From a virus: DNA of 34,050 nt. The position numbers and the translations under genes are program-made. The DNA lies in the IMG/VR virus record IMGVR_UViG_3300013104_000017, positions 1 to 34,050 of that record. One strand, 5' to 3'. Below are positions 8,015 through 16,369 of the stretch, one piece after another. The notes beneath the pieces were generated by a model. It made no database searches. It was not told where the DNA came from and saw nothing but the letters and a program-made list of their open reading frames with translations. Position 1 is the first letter of the stretch; each line of letters opens with the position of its first letter.

Positions 8015-8446
8015 ATGCCGTGGGCAACCGTAGGCGACGTGGATACCGTCGTCAGCTTGACCGTCACCGCCGAAGAGATCTCGCGTGCCACCTCGACGCT
8101 CGAGACGATCACGGGCTTGATCGAAGCGATCGATCGCCCCGACATCACCGATCGCGACCGGCACTTTCTCAAGCTCATGACGTGCTACCAAGTTGCATTC
8201 ATGCGCGACAACCCCGACATCTTCTCGCGTGCCGACGTCACCTCGGCATCCCAGGACGGCGAGAGCGCGACCTATCGCAACGTCGACTCGCACCTCTTCG
8301 GCCCGCTCGCACGCAAGGCGTACCGTCGCCTCTCGTGGCGGTCGAAGTCGCTGCTCATGCCCGACGGATCCGCCCCCGCTCGCACGACGACGCGCGACGT
8401 CAACTCGGAAGCGTTCGACGACGCTCTCCCGTGGTCGCCCGTATGA
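8015..8446 (+). CDS. Head-tail adaptor (connector) protein
   Basis: 143 aa, ATG 8015 after CGGAGAG. Its helical N-terminal part (VSLTVTAEEISRATSTLETI) and a central region with DRHFLKLMTCYQVAFMRDNPDIF resemble adaptors of the HK97 gp6/SPP1 gp15 class that dock under the portal. Size and place, first of four small genes between capsid and tail tube, fit that role. The stop overlaps the next start (ATGA at 8443). The assignment is mainly positional. Confidence 0.65.
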   Translation: MPWATVGDVDTVVSLTVTAEEISRATSTLETITGLIEAIDRPDITDRDRHFLKLMTCYQVAFMRDNPDIFSRADVTSASQDGESATYRNVDSHLFGPLARKAYRRLSWRSKSLLMPDGSAPARTTTRDVNSEAFDDALPWSPV

Positions 8447-8790
8447 TCGCCACGACGCGCGCCGCGCTTCTTCGTGGCGGCGCCACCGATGCGCTCGGAG
8501 ACGAGATCGATGACCCCACGGTCGTCACGGTCGGCGCGCGCACGTTCGACGACTTCCCCGCCTCGATCATCGAGAAGACCCGTCGCGAGTTTGATCCCGC
8601 ATCGAACACGTGGCGATCCGTTCGCTACTTCGCCGGGCGGGTGCCGAGCGACGTTCCTGCGAAGGCTGACGACATCATCCGAGACAACTACAGCGGGGCA
8701 CTCTACACGGTCGGCGAGAGCGAGCGCATGGCGCGCGGGCTTTCCGGCCGTGCATCCGTTACGCTGACCTTGACGCGCACGGCCCCGTAA
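8443..8790 (+). CDS. Head-tail stopper-like protein
   Basis: 115 aa, starting in a four-base overlap with the adaptor. The sequence reads as a small beta-rich protein: PTVVTVGARTFDDFPASIIEK, a middle DIIRDNYSGALYTVGESERM and a C-terminal SVTLTLTRTAP strand. These features and its place match head-closure proteins (SPP1 gp16/HK97 stopper type) that plug the connector. A short hairpin (CGGCCC with GGGCCG) overlaps its stop codon region near 8780-8798. Confidence 0.6.
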   Translation: MIATTRAALLRGGATDALGDEIDDPTVVTVGARTFDDFPASIIEKTRREFDPASNTWRSVRYFAGRVPSDVPAKADDIIRDNYSGALYTVGESERMARGLSGRASVTLTLTRTAP

Positions 8791-8837
8791 ACGGGCCGCG
8801 TCACCGAATACCGAGCCCGTAGAGGGAAGGGGTTGAC

Positions 8838-9239
8838 ATGCCGAACACGGCACGCATTCGCATCACGCGAGTACTCGACCCCGGCGAGCTCGGGCGCCAG
8901 ATCGAACCGTCGATGAGCAAGCTCGGCAACGCGATGGGCGCTCGGATGCAACGGGTCGTCCCGAAGCGCTCGTGGGCGCTGCACGACACGATCTCGGAGA
9001 CGACCGAGCGCTACGGTGACCGCGTTGTCACGACCGTCGGCTTCGGCGGTGGCGAGGTCGATTACGGCCTCGACGTCGAGCGCGGCACCTCGCGCATGGC
9101 CGCGCAGCCGTTCGCCCGCCCCGCCTTCGCACAGACCACGGGCAAAGACCTCAACTACTCGGGTAAGGGCATCGTGACGCACGGCGTCGTGTCCTTCTCC
9201 ACCCGCCGCACGCGCACGAGGGCGAGGTCGACGCGATGA
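8838..9239 (+). CDS. HK97 gp10-like tail-connector protein
   Basis: 133 aa, ATG 8838, preceded by GGGAAGGGG. The recognisable feature is VDYGLDVERGTSRMAAQPFARPAF at about residues 74-97, the family pattern of HK97 gp10-type proteins (Y-x-x-x-V-E-x-GT then PFxRPA). These sit at the head-tail interface. The C-terminus is basic (TRRTRTRARSTR). The stop overlaps the next start as ATGA. Confidence 0.75.
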   Translation: MPNTARIRITRVLDPGELGRQIEPSMSKLGNAMGARMQRVVPKRSWALHDTISETTERYGDRVVTTVGFGGGEVDYGLDVERGTSRMAAQPFARPAFAQTTGKDLNYSGKGIVTHGVVSFSTRRTRTRARSTR

Positions 9240-9718
9240 CTCTTCCCGCCGGCCCCTACCTCCCCACGGGCGCGCTCGTCGCCGTGGGATGGATCGGCTC
9301 CCGCGTGCCGGGCATCACCGACGCGATGGTGTCAACGAAGCTGCCTCGCGACATCGCAACGTGGGGCGAGCTCGGCTTCGTGCAGATCACCGTCATCCCC
9401 GGATCGATCGAGATCGACTCGGGCGGACGCCGCCGCACGACCGCGCAGATCGACGCATGGGGCGTCACGATGCGCGCCGACGGATCCGCCTCGAGCAAGC
9501 CCGCCGTCGGGAAGGCGACGCGCCTCGCCGAGCTCATCCTCCGCGCATGCGAAGACGACGTGCAGAGCTTCGGCCGCCCGGTCGAGATGCCCGACGACTA
9601 CCTCGCCGCACGAGTGCTCGCCGCCTACCCCCTCACCGACCCGTCGCCCGTTCCCGATGACCCCTCGGGGTACGGCCGGGTGACCTTCGATCTCGCGCTC
9701 GACTGGGTGCGCGCATAG
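9236..9718 (+). CDS. Tail terminator protein
   Basis: 160 aa, translationally coupled to the preceding gene by ATGA. The sequence has an N-terminal short helix region, a beta-rich centre (FVQITVIPGSIEIDSGGRRRTTAQIDAWG) and a C-terminal strand FDLALDWVRA, resembling the alpha/beta fold of lambda gpU/HK97 gp11-type terminators that cap the tail tube. It is the last connector gene before the tail tube protein, which supports the call. Confidence 0.65.
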   Translation: MTLPAGPYLPTGALVAVGWIGSRVPGITDAMVSTKLPRDIATWGELGFVQITVIPGSIEIDSGGRRRTTAQIDAWGVTMRADGSASSKPAVGKATRLAELILRACEDDVQSFGRPVEMPDDYLAARVLAAYPLTDPSPVPDDPSGYGRVTFDLALDWVRA

Positions 9719-9755
9719 CCCCCCGAAATACCAATCACAAGGAAAGGATGACGCC

Positions 9756-9902
9756 GTGGGAAAGACGAAGATCCGCACGACGATCAACCCCGGCGAAGTC
9801 CTGAACGTGGACGCCGCCGAGCTTCTCGACCTCGAGCGGCAGGGACTCGTGAAGTCCTACGTCGCCGACGAGAAGGACGACACGGACAAGAAGGAGAAGT
9901 GA
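9756..9902 (+). CDS. Small 48-aa protein with GTG start
   Basis: GGAAAGGA at 9741-9748 sits seven bases before GTG 9756, which opens a 48-codon frame ending TGA at 9900-9902, two bases before the next ATG. The protein starts GKTKIRTTINPGEVLNVDAA, continues with ELLDLERQGLVKSY and ends in charged residues (DEKDDTDKKEK). The TINPGEVLNVDAAELLDLERQGLV part looks like a short beta-beta-alpha module seen in small head-tail region proteins. Function unknown. Confidence 0.7.
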   Translation: MGKTKIRTTINPGEVLNVDAAELLDLERQGLVKSYVADEKDDTDKKEK

Positions 9903-9903
9903 G

Positions 9904-10443
9904 ATGCCCGTCACCTCGACGAACTTGATTCAGGGACCGGCGACGCTGTACGTCGGCACCTTCGGCGCCACGGAACCGGCGACCATCGCGACGGCGCCCG
10001 GCGTGCCGTTCACCGATGTCGGCGGCACGAAGGACGGCGTCGAACTCACGATCGCTGACGAGTACGCCGTGCTCGACGTCGATCAGATCATCTACGAGAT
10101 CGCGCGCCGCCGCATCAAGCGGGTCGTCTCGATCAAGACCTCGCTCGCCGAGGCCACCCTCGCGAACCTCGCGCTCGCGACCGCGAACACGGCGCCGACG
10201 GCGAACGTGCTCACGGCCGACGACACGGTCACCGCCTTCTCGCCGGCCTATGGCGCCGTTCTCATGGACGGCATCGCGCCCGGCGGCTTCCGTCGCCGGG
10301 TCATCGTCCGCAAGACGCTGCCGACTGACTCGGTGGGCATGGCCTACAAGAAGGACGGTCAGACGTTGCTCCCCGTCACGTGGACGGGGCACTGGGTGTC
10401 GACCTCGATCCCGCCTTTCAAGATCGAAGACGCGACGTCGTAA
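9904..10443 (+). CDS. Major tail tube protein
   Basis: 179 aa. Polymerises into the tail tube. The N-terminal segment (LIQGPATLYVGTFGATEP), the FTDVGGTKDGVELTIADEY strand-turn region and the C-terminal LPVTWTGHWVSTSIPPFKI fit the beta-sandwich tube proteins of siphophages. It is placed directly before the frameshifted tail chaperones. AAGGAGAAG at 9891-9899 overlaps the end of the preceding small gene and gives a strong ribosome site about five bases before ATG 9904. A hairpin follows the stop. Confidence 0.8.
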   Translation: MPVTSTNLIQGPATLYVGTFGATEPATIATAPGVPFTDVGGTKDGVELTIADEYAVLDVDQIIYEIARRRIKRVVSIKTSLAEATLANLALATANTAPTANVLTADDTVTAFSPAYGAVLMDGIAPGGFRRRVIVRKTLPTDSVGMAYKKDGQTLLPVTWTGHWVSTSIPPFKIEDATS

Positions 10444-10449
10444 TCGACC

Positions 10450-10500
10450 GGGGCGGCGTCCCGAGCCGAGGCGAGGCTAACGTATCGCCGGCGCCGCCCC
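10450..10500 (+). terminator. Hairpin after tail tube gene
   Basis: A 9-bp perfect stem, GGGGCGGCG (10450-10458) with CGCCGCCCC (10492-10500), and a 33-base loop. It starts 7 bases after the tail tube stop. Partial termination here would set tube protein above chaperone and tape measure, as assembly needs. Confidence 0.45.
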
Positions 10501-10540
10501 TCCACCCCCGAATCACACCCCCGAAACGAAGGATCACACC

Positions 10541-10951
10541 ATGTCGAACATTCAGGCACCGAAGCGCAGCGAGGTCATCGACTTCACCCGCGAGCCCGAA
10601 GCGCTGCCCGAAGGCGCCGAAGCGCCCGTCCGCCCCGAGTGGGCGTTGACCGAGGCGCGCCTTCCCCTCTTCTCGTACACCGACGACGAGGGCGTCGTGC
10701 AGACGGTCACGATGCCCGATAAGCCGAACCCCGGCCTCGCCCTCAACTTTCTCCGCAAAGGTCGCACGATCGGCGCCGAACTCGCGATCCCGTGGCTCAT
10801 CGAAGAGGCGATCGGCGCCGAGGCGATGGATCGCCTCATCGACGAACTCTCCCACCTCGACGACCCGTCGACCGGGCTCGGCATGATCCGAGACATCGGT
10901 CAGAAAGTGCAGAGCGTTGTCATGGGCGGCCTCGAAGGCCCAAAAGCCTAA
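10541..10951 (+). CDS. Tail assembly chaperone, zero-frame product
   Basis: 136 aa, ATG 10541, preceded by GAAGGA. Chaperone that holds the tape measure protein before tube assembly (lambda gpG role). The sequence is acidic near the N-terminus, has FSYTDDEGVVQTVTMPDKPN then NFLRKGRTIGAELAIPWLIEEA, and ends GLEGPKA. Six bases from its stop, the heptamer CCCAAAA (10939-10945) lies in the correct frame (C CCA AAA) for -1 slippage, which yields the longer fusion with the next frame. This layout before a tape measure gene is highly conserved in siphophages. Confidence 0.85.
   Translation: MSNIQAPKRSEVIDFTREPEALPEGAEAPVRPEWALTEARLPLFSYTDDEGVVQTVTMPDKPNPGLALNFLRKGRTIGAELAIPWLIEEAIGAEAMDRLIDELSHLDDPSTGLGMIRDIGQKVQSVVMGGLEGPKA
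10939..10945 (+). promoter_or_regulatory. -1 ribosomal frameshift site CCCAAAA
   Basis: A canonical X XXY YYZ slippery heptamer. Zero-frame codons CCA AAA can re-pair as CCC AAA after a one-base slip. Reading then goes AGC CTA ATC and continues to 11295 in the -1 frame, while the zero frame stops at TAA 10949-10951. Confidence 0.85.
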
Positions 10952-11295
10952 TCGGCGACTTCGTCGAGAGGATGGAACAGATCATGTGGACACTCGACTA
11001 CGAGGCCGACATCGCGTCGGATCTCTCGGCGTTCCACCGGATCGACGACCCCTCGACGATCGACGGCCCGAAGTACTTCTCTCTCGCGGCCCGTCTCGGC
11101 GCCTACACGGGCGTCATTCAGGCCCGCGTGCTCGCCGAGCGCGAGAAAGAGAAAGAGGCCGGGGGGATGCCCTCGAGCGCTTCCCGCGGCGCCTCTACGC
11201 CCGAGAAGCCGTCTCGAGTCTCCGATGATGTCGCCTTGTCCATGCTCGCCCTCGAAGGATGGGCCGAGCGCAGCACCGAAGAGGGGAAGCCATAA
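10945..11295 (+). CDS. Tail assembly chaperone, -1 frame extension (gpGT-like fusion)
   Basis: 116 codons made mainly or only as a fusion to the upstream chaperone, giving a product of about 251 aa. The segment reads SLIGDFVERMEQIMWTLDYE, then ASDLSAFHRIDDPSTIDGPK and KYFSLAARLGAYTGVIQARV, and a charged C-terminus. Functionally this is the T-like domain that recruits tail tube subunits to the tape measure. An ATG at 10972 could start it independently, but no good ribosome site precedes it. Its stop TAA overlaps the tape measure ATG (TAATG). Confidence 0.82.
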   Translation, partial: SLIGDFVERMEQIMWTLDYEADIASDLSAFHRIDDPSTIDGPKYFSLAARLGAYTGVIQARVLAEREKEKEAGGMPSSASRGASTPEKPSRVSDDVALSMLALEGWAERSTEEGKP

Positions 11296-13289
11296 TGCCG
11301 GGTGTCGTGCTCGCCGAGGGCGTCGTCGAAGTCACCGCCGACGCGAAAGGCGTCCCTCGCGAGATCGCGAAGGACATCGAAGACGGCGAGAACGTCACGC
11401 GCGGCGCCGGCGAGAACATCGGCAAGAAGGTCTTCGGCGGCATCATCGGCGCATGGGCCGCCCTCGGTGCCGCCGAGAAGATCGGCGAGTTCTTCACCGG
11501 ATCGATCACCGGCGCGAGCGACCTCAATGAGACGCTCTCGAAGTCGTCGACCATCTTCGGCGATCAAGCGGGCATGATCGAGTCGTGGGGCGACACGGCC
11601 TCGCGAACCGTCGGCCTCTCGAAAGAGGCGGCCATCGCGGCGGCGGCGGGCTTCGGTGACATGTTCACTCAGATCGGCTTCACCGGGGACGCCGCCGCAC
11701 AGATGTCGCAGAACGTCGTGCAGGCGGCGGCCGACCTCGGATCCTTCTCGAATCTCGAGACGGCCGACGTCGCCGATCGCATCTCGGCCGCGTTCCGCGG
11801 CGAGTACGACTCTCTGCAAGCCGTCATCCCGAACATCAACGCCGCGCGCGTCGAGTCGGAAGCGCTCGCCGCCACGGGCAAGAAGACGGCGGGCGAGCTC
11901 ACCGCGCAAGAGAAGGCGACGGCCGTCCTCGCGATCGTGCAGAAGGACGGCGCCCGCGCGATGGGCGACTTCGCGAAGACGAGCGACGGCGCGGCCAATC
12001 AGCAGAAGATTCTCACCGCGCAGATGGAAGACCAGCAAGCCAAGCTCGGCGGCCTTCTTCTCCCCGCATGGTCGGGCTTCCTCGGCCTTCTCAATGACGA
12101 GGTCGTGCCGGCGATCGGCGGCGTTGTCGATTGGATGGGTCAGAACGGCGAGACGATGCTCATGCTCGCCGGTGTCGTCGGCGGCGCTGCCCTTGCCTAC
12201 TGGGGCATCACCTCGGCGATGGCCGTGTACAAGGCTTTCCAGATCGCGCAGACCGCGGCGAACGGCGGCCTCACGCTCTCGCAATGGGCGCTCAACGCCG
12301 CGATGTCGGCAAACCCGATCGGCCTCGTCATCACCGCGATCGCTGCCCTCGTCGCCGGCATCATTTGGCTCGCGACACAGACGACCTTCTTCCAAGACTT
12401 GTGGACGAACGTCACGACGTTTCTCGGCGATGCGTGGACGTGGTTGTGGGAGAGCGTCTTGTCGCCCGTCTTCACCGCGATCGGCGACGTCTTCACGTGG
12501 ATCTACAACACGATCATCATGCCCGTCGTCACCGGCATCATGGTCTATATCGGAATTTGGGCCGCGATCATCACGTGGCTGTGGCAGAGCGTCATCTCGC
12601 CCGTCTTCGCGGCGATCGGGCAGATCTTCAATTGGATATGGAACACGATCATCTCGCCGATCGTCGGGTTCATCTCGGCCGGTCTTCGCGCATGGGGCGC
12701 CGTCTTCACATGGCTTTACACCTCGATCATCAAGCCGGTCTTCGACGGCGTCGCCGCCGCGTTCAATTGGGTGTGGAACTCGATCATCAAACCGGTCATC
12801 AGCTTCATCACGGGCGCGATCAACCGGGTCGGCGCGACGATCAGGGCGGTCTTCGGCGGGATCGGCGCTTTCATCGGTAGCGCGTTCCAATCGGCGCTCT
12901 CGGTGATGCGCGGCCCGATCAATGGCATCATCGGGCTCGTCAACTCGGCGATCCGCGGGCTCAACTCGCTCTCGGTCACGATCCCCGATTGGGTGCCGAT
13001 CGTCGGCGGGCAGACGTGGGGACTCTCGATCCCCACGATCCCCATGCTCGCTCGAGGATCCAAGAGCGCGCCCGACGTATTCATCGCCGGTGAAGCCGGC
13101 CCCGAGCTCATCGTCGGCCGCGGCGGGTCGAAGGTCTACCCTGCCGACGAAACGCGCCGCATCCGCGAGAATGGTCGGCAGGGCGACGCACCTCTCGTCG
13201 GGCGTGATCTCATCATCAATGAGGCCGAGGATCCGCTCGGCTCGGCCGGGCGCATCGCAACCGAGCTTCGGAAGTGGGGGAAGAAATGA
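11295..13289 (+). CDS. Tape measure protein
   Basis: 664 aa, ATG 11295, after GAGGGGAAG. It sets tail length; by the usual 0.15 nm per residue rule the tail would be near 100 nm. The N-terminal half is Ala/Gly-rich helix with SSTIFGDQAG and ETADVADRISAAFRGEYDSL, typical of phage tail-length proteins. The centre has hydrophobic stretches (about residues 290-365) and then five imperfect Trp-rich repeats of the form TWLWxSVxSPVFxAIGxxFxWI (bases 12424-12800). The C-terminus holds GEAGPELIVGRGGSKVYPA, a motif common at the end of siphophage tape measures. It overlaps its neighbours on both sides. Confidence 0.93.
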   Translation: MPGVVLAEGVVEVTADAKGVPREIAKDIEDGENVTRGAGENIGKKVFGGIIGAWAALGAAEKIGEFFTGSITGASDLNETLSKSSTIFGDQAGMIESWGDTASRTVGLSKEAAIAAAAGFGDMFTQIGFTGDAAAQMSQNVVQAAADLGSFSNLETADVADRISAAFRGEYDSLQAVIPNINAARVESEALAATGKKTAGELTAQEKATAVLAIVQKDGARAMGDFAKTSDGAANQQKILTAQMEDQQAKLGGLLLPAWSGFLGLLNDEVVPAIGGVVDWMGQNGETMLMLAGVVGGAALAYWGITSAMAVYKAFQIAQTAANGGLTLSQWALNAAMSANPIGLVITAIAALVAGIIWLATQTTFFQDLWTNVTTFLGDAWTWLWESVLSPVFTAIGDVFTWIYNTIIMPVVTGIMVYIGIWAAIITWLWQSVISPVFAAIGQIFNWIWNTIISPIVGFISAGLRAWGAVFTWLYTSIIKPVFDGVAAAFNWVWNSIIKPVISFITGAINRVGATIRAVFGGIGAFIGSAFQSALSVMRGPINGIIGLVNSAIRGLNSLSVTIPDWVPIVGGQTWGLSIPTIPMLARGSKSAPDVFIAGEAGPELIVGRGGSKVYPADETRRIRENGRQGDAPLVGRDLIINEAEDPLGSAGRIATELRKWGKK

Positions 13290-14161
13290 CCACCGTGGAA
13301 CTCATCTCGTCGACCGACGCGATCCTCTTCGCAACGTCGCCCGAGGTCACCGGCTTCGTCTACGACAACGAGACGCTCGATGCGTGGTACGAGCTTCCGA
13401 GCGCCGACCCGAAGCTCTCCAAGCGCCCGAATGCGCACGGCTCGTACGATCCCGGTCAGATCTTCACGAAAGAGGCCCGGCCGGTCGTCGCCGGTCAGTA
13501 CTACGGCTCAAGCGCAGCGGATGCCCTCTCGGCCCGCCTCCGCATCAACGCCCTCTTCTCCGACGGCAAGAGCGTCGTGATGCGCGTCACCGACGAGCTC
13601 GGGGCGACCACGCGGCGGGTGTGGCTTCTCGAGGCGTCGACCAAATTCCGGTACGACTTCTCGCACTTCCCGATCGATCTCTCGCTCGTCGCCCCCGACC
13701 CCCGCCGGTATGGGCCGACCGTCTCCGATTCCGAGGGCATGCCGTCCGCCGGCGGCGGCCTCTTCTGGGATCTTGGCACCGCCCCCTCAACCCTCTATTT
13801 TGACTGGGGTGTGGCGGGCGTGCTCGGGCAGGTCGAGTACACGAACACGGGACAGACGACGACGCTGCCCGTCATCACCGTCGGCGGCGCCGGGGCGTTC
13901 GATGCGGGCTTCCGCATCACCGAGATCGAGACGGGCGGCGAGCTCATCTTCACCCGCCCGACGAACACCGGCGATCTCATCGTCTTCGACTCGCGTACGC
14001 AGCGCGCGACGCTCGGCTCGGGAGACGTCACCGCGTTTCTCTCGTCCCGCGATTGGTTCGCGATCCCCGCCGGGGCGACCCGCCGATACCAGATCAACCC
14101 GCTCGGCGGCGTCACCGGCTCGCCGATCATCACTATCTACGCCGCCCCCGCTTACATGTAG
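13286..14161 (+). CDS. Distal tail (Dit-like) minor tail protein
   Basis: 291 aa, starting in a four-base overlap with the tape measure stop. The first gene after the tape measure normally encodes the distal tail protein that joins tube and baseplate. The N-terminal 150 residues contain the family-like DPKLSKRPNAHGSYDPGQIF and LRINALFSDGKSVVMRVTDE, and LVAPDPRRYG. The C-terminal part is a beta-rich module (TTTLPVITVGGAGAFDAGF, TGDLIVFDSRTQRA) similar to galectin-like insertions of Dit proteins. Confidence 0.78.
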   Translation: MTTVELISSTDAILFATSPEVTGFVYDNETLDAWYELPSADPKLSKRPNAHGSYDPGQIFTKEARPVVAGQYYGSSAADALSARLRINALFSDGKSVVMRVTDELGATTRRVWLLEASTKFRYDFSHFPIDLSLVAPDPRRYGPTVSDSEGMPSAGGGLFWDLGTAPSTLYFDWGVAGVLGQVEYTNTGQTTTLPVITVGGAGAFDAGFRITEIETGGELIFTRPTNTGDLIVFDSRTQRATLGSGDVTAFLSSRDWFAIPAGATRRYQINPLGGVTGSPIITIYAAPAYM

Positions 14162-14173
14162 GAGAATGACGAC

Positions 14174-15205
14174 ATGACTCTCACACGCTCTTTCATCCGA
14201 AACGCGGTGACGACCCCCCTCGACGCCCGCATCATGAACATGGGCGGGGTCGTCTGCAACGCCGACGGGTCGCCCCGCGTCGGCGTCCTCGGCGATGCGA
14301 ACATCGCCATCGTCACGGCCCTCGCGACGATGAACGTCGCCATCGCCGCGGCCGAGTTCGTCACGAGCAAGGGGCGTGCGGACGGCATCGCGCTCTTCGG
14401 CAATGACGGCACCGTGAACGTCGCGATCACCGCGGCGCCCGTGTCGAACTCTCGCATCGATGTCATCTGGGTGAAGCACAATGACGACACGACCGGCGAC
14501 GCGAATGCACTTCCCGTCTTCGGCGTGACGGCGGGCACGGCCGCCGCGATCCCTACGAAGCCCGCGATCCCCACCGGCGCGCTCGAGCTCGCCACCCTTC
14601 GGGTGTACTCGGGCACGACGGCCGCGAACGGCGGATCGAACACTCTCGTCAACACCTATCAGATGACCGCCGCGCGCGGCGGCGTCGTCCCCTTCCGCAC
14701 GAAGGCGGATCTCGACCTCTGGACGACGGCGACGCTCGGACAGACCGCCTATGCGATCGACACCGACACGATCTACGAGCGGGCCGCGGCAGGGTGGGCG
14801 CCGGTGTTCAAGCCGTGGGCGACCTACACACCGACGCTCACGAACTTCACGATGGGCGCCGCGGTCGTCACGGCGAAGTGGATGCAGATCGGCAATCTCG
14901 TCAAGGTCGTCGTGCGTATCACCCTCGGCGCAGGGTCGAACATCACCGGCAACCTTGGGATCACTTTTCCAGTCGCTTCGGTCGACTCGAGTACCCGTCA
15001 CTGTGGGAGCGGGTCATGGATCCGCGCCGCCGTACCGGGCACGCCCTACCCGCTGCACGCTCGGCTCACAGCAGGCACGACGGCGACGCCCGCCCTCTTC
15101 GGCTCGTCCTCGGCCATCGTGACGACGAACAACCTCTCGAACAACTACCCCGGCGCCCCGGCCTCGGGGGACTCGCTGTATCTCGAGTTCGACTACGAGG
15201 TCTAA
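14174..15205 (+). CDS. Minor tail protein, candidate receptor-binding protein
   Basis: 343 aa, ATG 14174, preceded by GTAGGAGAATGACGAC. The N-terminal part (MTLTRSFIRNAVTTPLDARI, then several Ala-rich strands and SNSRIDVIWVKHND) looks like a baseplate attachment domain. A short transition (FRTKADLDLWTTATLGQTAY) leads to a C-terminal beta-rich domain with WATYTPTLTNFTMGAAV and GSGSWIRAAVPGTPYPLH, reminiscent of the knob domains of phage fibres. The C-terminal half is the likely host-specific part. It lies between the Dit-like and hub genes, which is somewhat unusual. Confidence 0.65.
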   Translation: MTLTRSFIRNAVTTPLDARIMNMGGVVCNADGSPRVGVLGDANIAIVTALATMNVAIAAAEFVTSKGRADGIALFGNDGTVNVAITAAPVSNSRIDVIWVKHNDDTTGDANALPVFGVTAGTAAAIPTKPAIPTGALELATLRVYSGTTAANGGSNTLVNTYQMTAARGGVVPFRTKADLDLWTTATLGQTAYAIDTDTIYERAAAGWAPVFKPWATYTPTLTNFTMGAAVVTAKWMQIGNLVKVVVRITLGAGSNITGNLGITFPVASVDSSTRHCGSGSWIRAAVPGTPYPLHARLTAGTTATPALFGSSSAIVTTNNLSNNYPGAPASGDSLYLEFDYEV

Positions 15206-15208
15206 CCC

Positions 15209-16369
15209 GTGGCCGGCGTCTCGTATGCGCTCGCCGACTTCGTCACCGGCGGGCCGATCCTCGACCTCCCCGTGATGGAAGGCGCATCGTGGTCGTCGCA
15301 ACTCAACCGCCCCGACGAGGTGTCATGCTCGGTCGACATGCGCGATCCCGACGTGCTCGCCCTCGATCTTCGCGCCTCGAGCGAGCCGAATAAGACGATC
15401 CTTCTCGCGCGCAATGATGACGATGTCATCCTCGCGTGGGGACTCATCAGCGACGATGATCGCACGTGGAACGAAGACACAAAGACCCTCGACCTCTCGT
15501 GCCAGGGCGTGTGGTCGAGCTACTTCGGGTCAACGCCGATCATGCCACCCTCGGCCCGTACGGCCGCCCTCACCGTCCTCGACCCCGAGGGCTTCCCGAT
15601 CGTCAACCCGGCTCTCGACACGACGCTCTCGGGATGGTCGCATGGCACGATCGGGAAGAAGCTCGTCGCGCAAGCGCTCGCGTGGCCCGGTGCGCCGAGC
15701 GCATTCATCCTGCCCGCTGACGAGGTCGGCATCCGCGAACAGTCGTACCTCTTCTCGGCGTTCAAGTCGGTCGGCGACGCCCTCGACGACCTCGTCGGGC
15801 AAGAGCACGGCCCCGACTTCGCCTTCGACGCGCAGCGTGCGTCGAATGGGCTCTCGCTGCAATACGTCATGCGGCACGGCTCCGAGGCGACGCCGCGCAT
15901 CGGGGTCGACGTCGGCGTATGGTCGCTCGGTGACAACTCGCCGATCACCGGCCTCTCGATCACCGACTCTGTGGCCGCGGGCGCCGCATACGGATGGATG
16001 AGCGCCGGTCGCCAGGACGGCGCCGCGCTCTTCTCGCGCCTCGTCGATGAGTCGATCCTCGCGGCCGGATATCCGCCGCGCGCGATCGTCGACACCTCGC
16101 ACTCGGATGTCTCGAAGCAAGTGACGCTCGACTCGTACAACGCCGCGAACCTCGCCGACGCGAAGACGCCGATCCGGGATCTATCCTTCTCGGTGCGCGG
16201 CGACGCGACGCCCGCTCTCGGCGCCTACCGCCCCGGCGACCGGATCCTCTTGACCGTGCCGAGCAAACACCCGTGGCACACGACGGATATCCCGATCCGG
16301 CTGACGTCTGTCAGCGGCGACGAGACGGGCAAGACGATCAAGATCGGATGCGTGATCCTCGATGCGTAG
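15209..16369 (+). CDS. Tail-associated hub protein (Tal-like minor tail protein)
   Basis: 386 aa with a GTG start at 15209, three bases after the upstream stop. The N-terminal part (GGPILDLPVMEGASWSSQLN, PDEVSCSVDMRD) and ILAWGLISDDDRTWNEDTKT followed by LDLSCQGVWSSYF match the fold-start of baseplate hub proteins of actinobacterial siphophages (the gp27-like domain). Later YRPGDRILLTVPS and a terminal IKIGCVILDA strand complete the hub. No lytic domain is fused to it. It overlaps the next gene by eight bases. Confidence 0.72.
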   Translation: MAGVSYALADFVTGGPILDLPVMEGASWSSQLNRPDEVSCSVDMRDPDVLALDLRASSEPNKTILLARNDDDVILAWGLISDDDRTWNEDTKTLDLSCQGVWSSYFGSTPIMPPSARTAALTVLDPEGFPIVNPALDTTLSGWSHGTIGKKLVAQALAWPGAPSAFILPADEVGIREQSYLFSAFKSVGDALDDLVGQEHGPDFAFDAQRASNGLSLQYVMRHGSEATPRIGVDVGVWSLGDNSPITGLSITDSVAAGAAYGWMSAGRQDGAALFSRLVDESILAAGYPPRAIVDTSHSDVSKQVTLDSYNAANLADAKTPIRDLSFSVRGDATPALGAYRPGDRILLTVPSKHPWHTTDIPIRLTSVSGDETGKTIKIGCVILDA

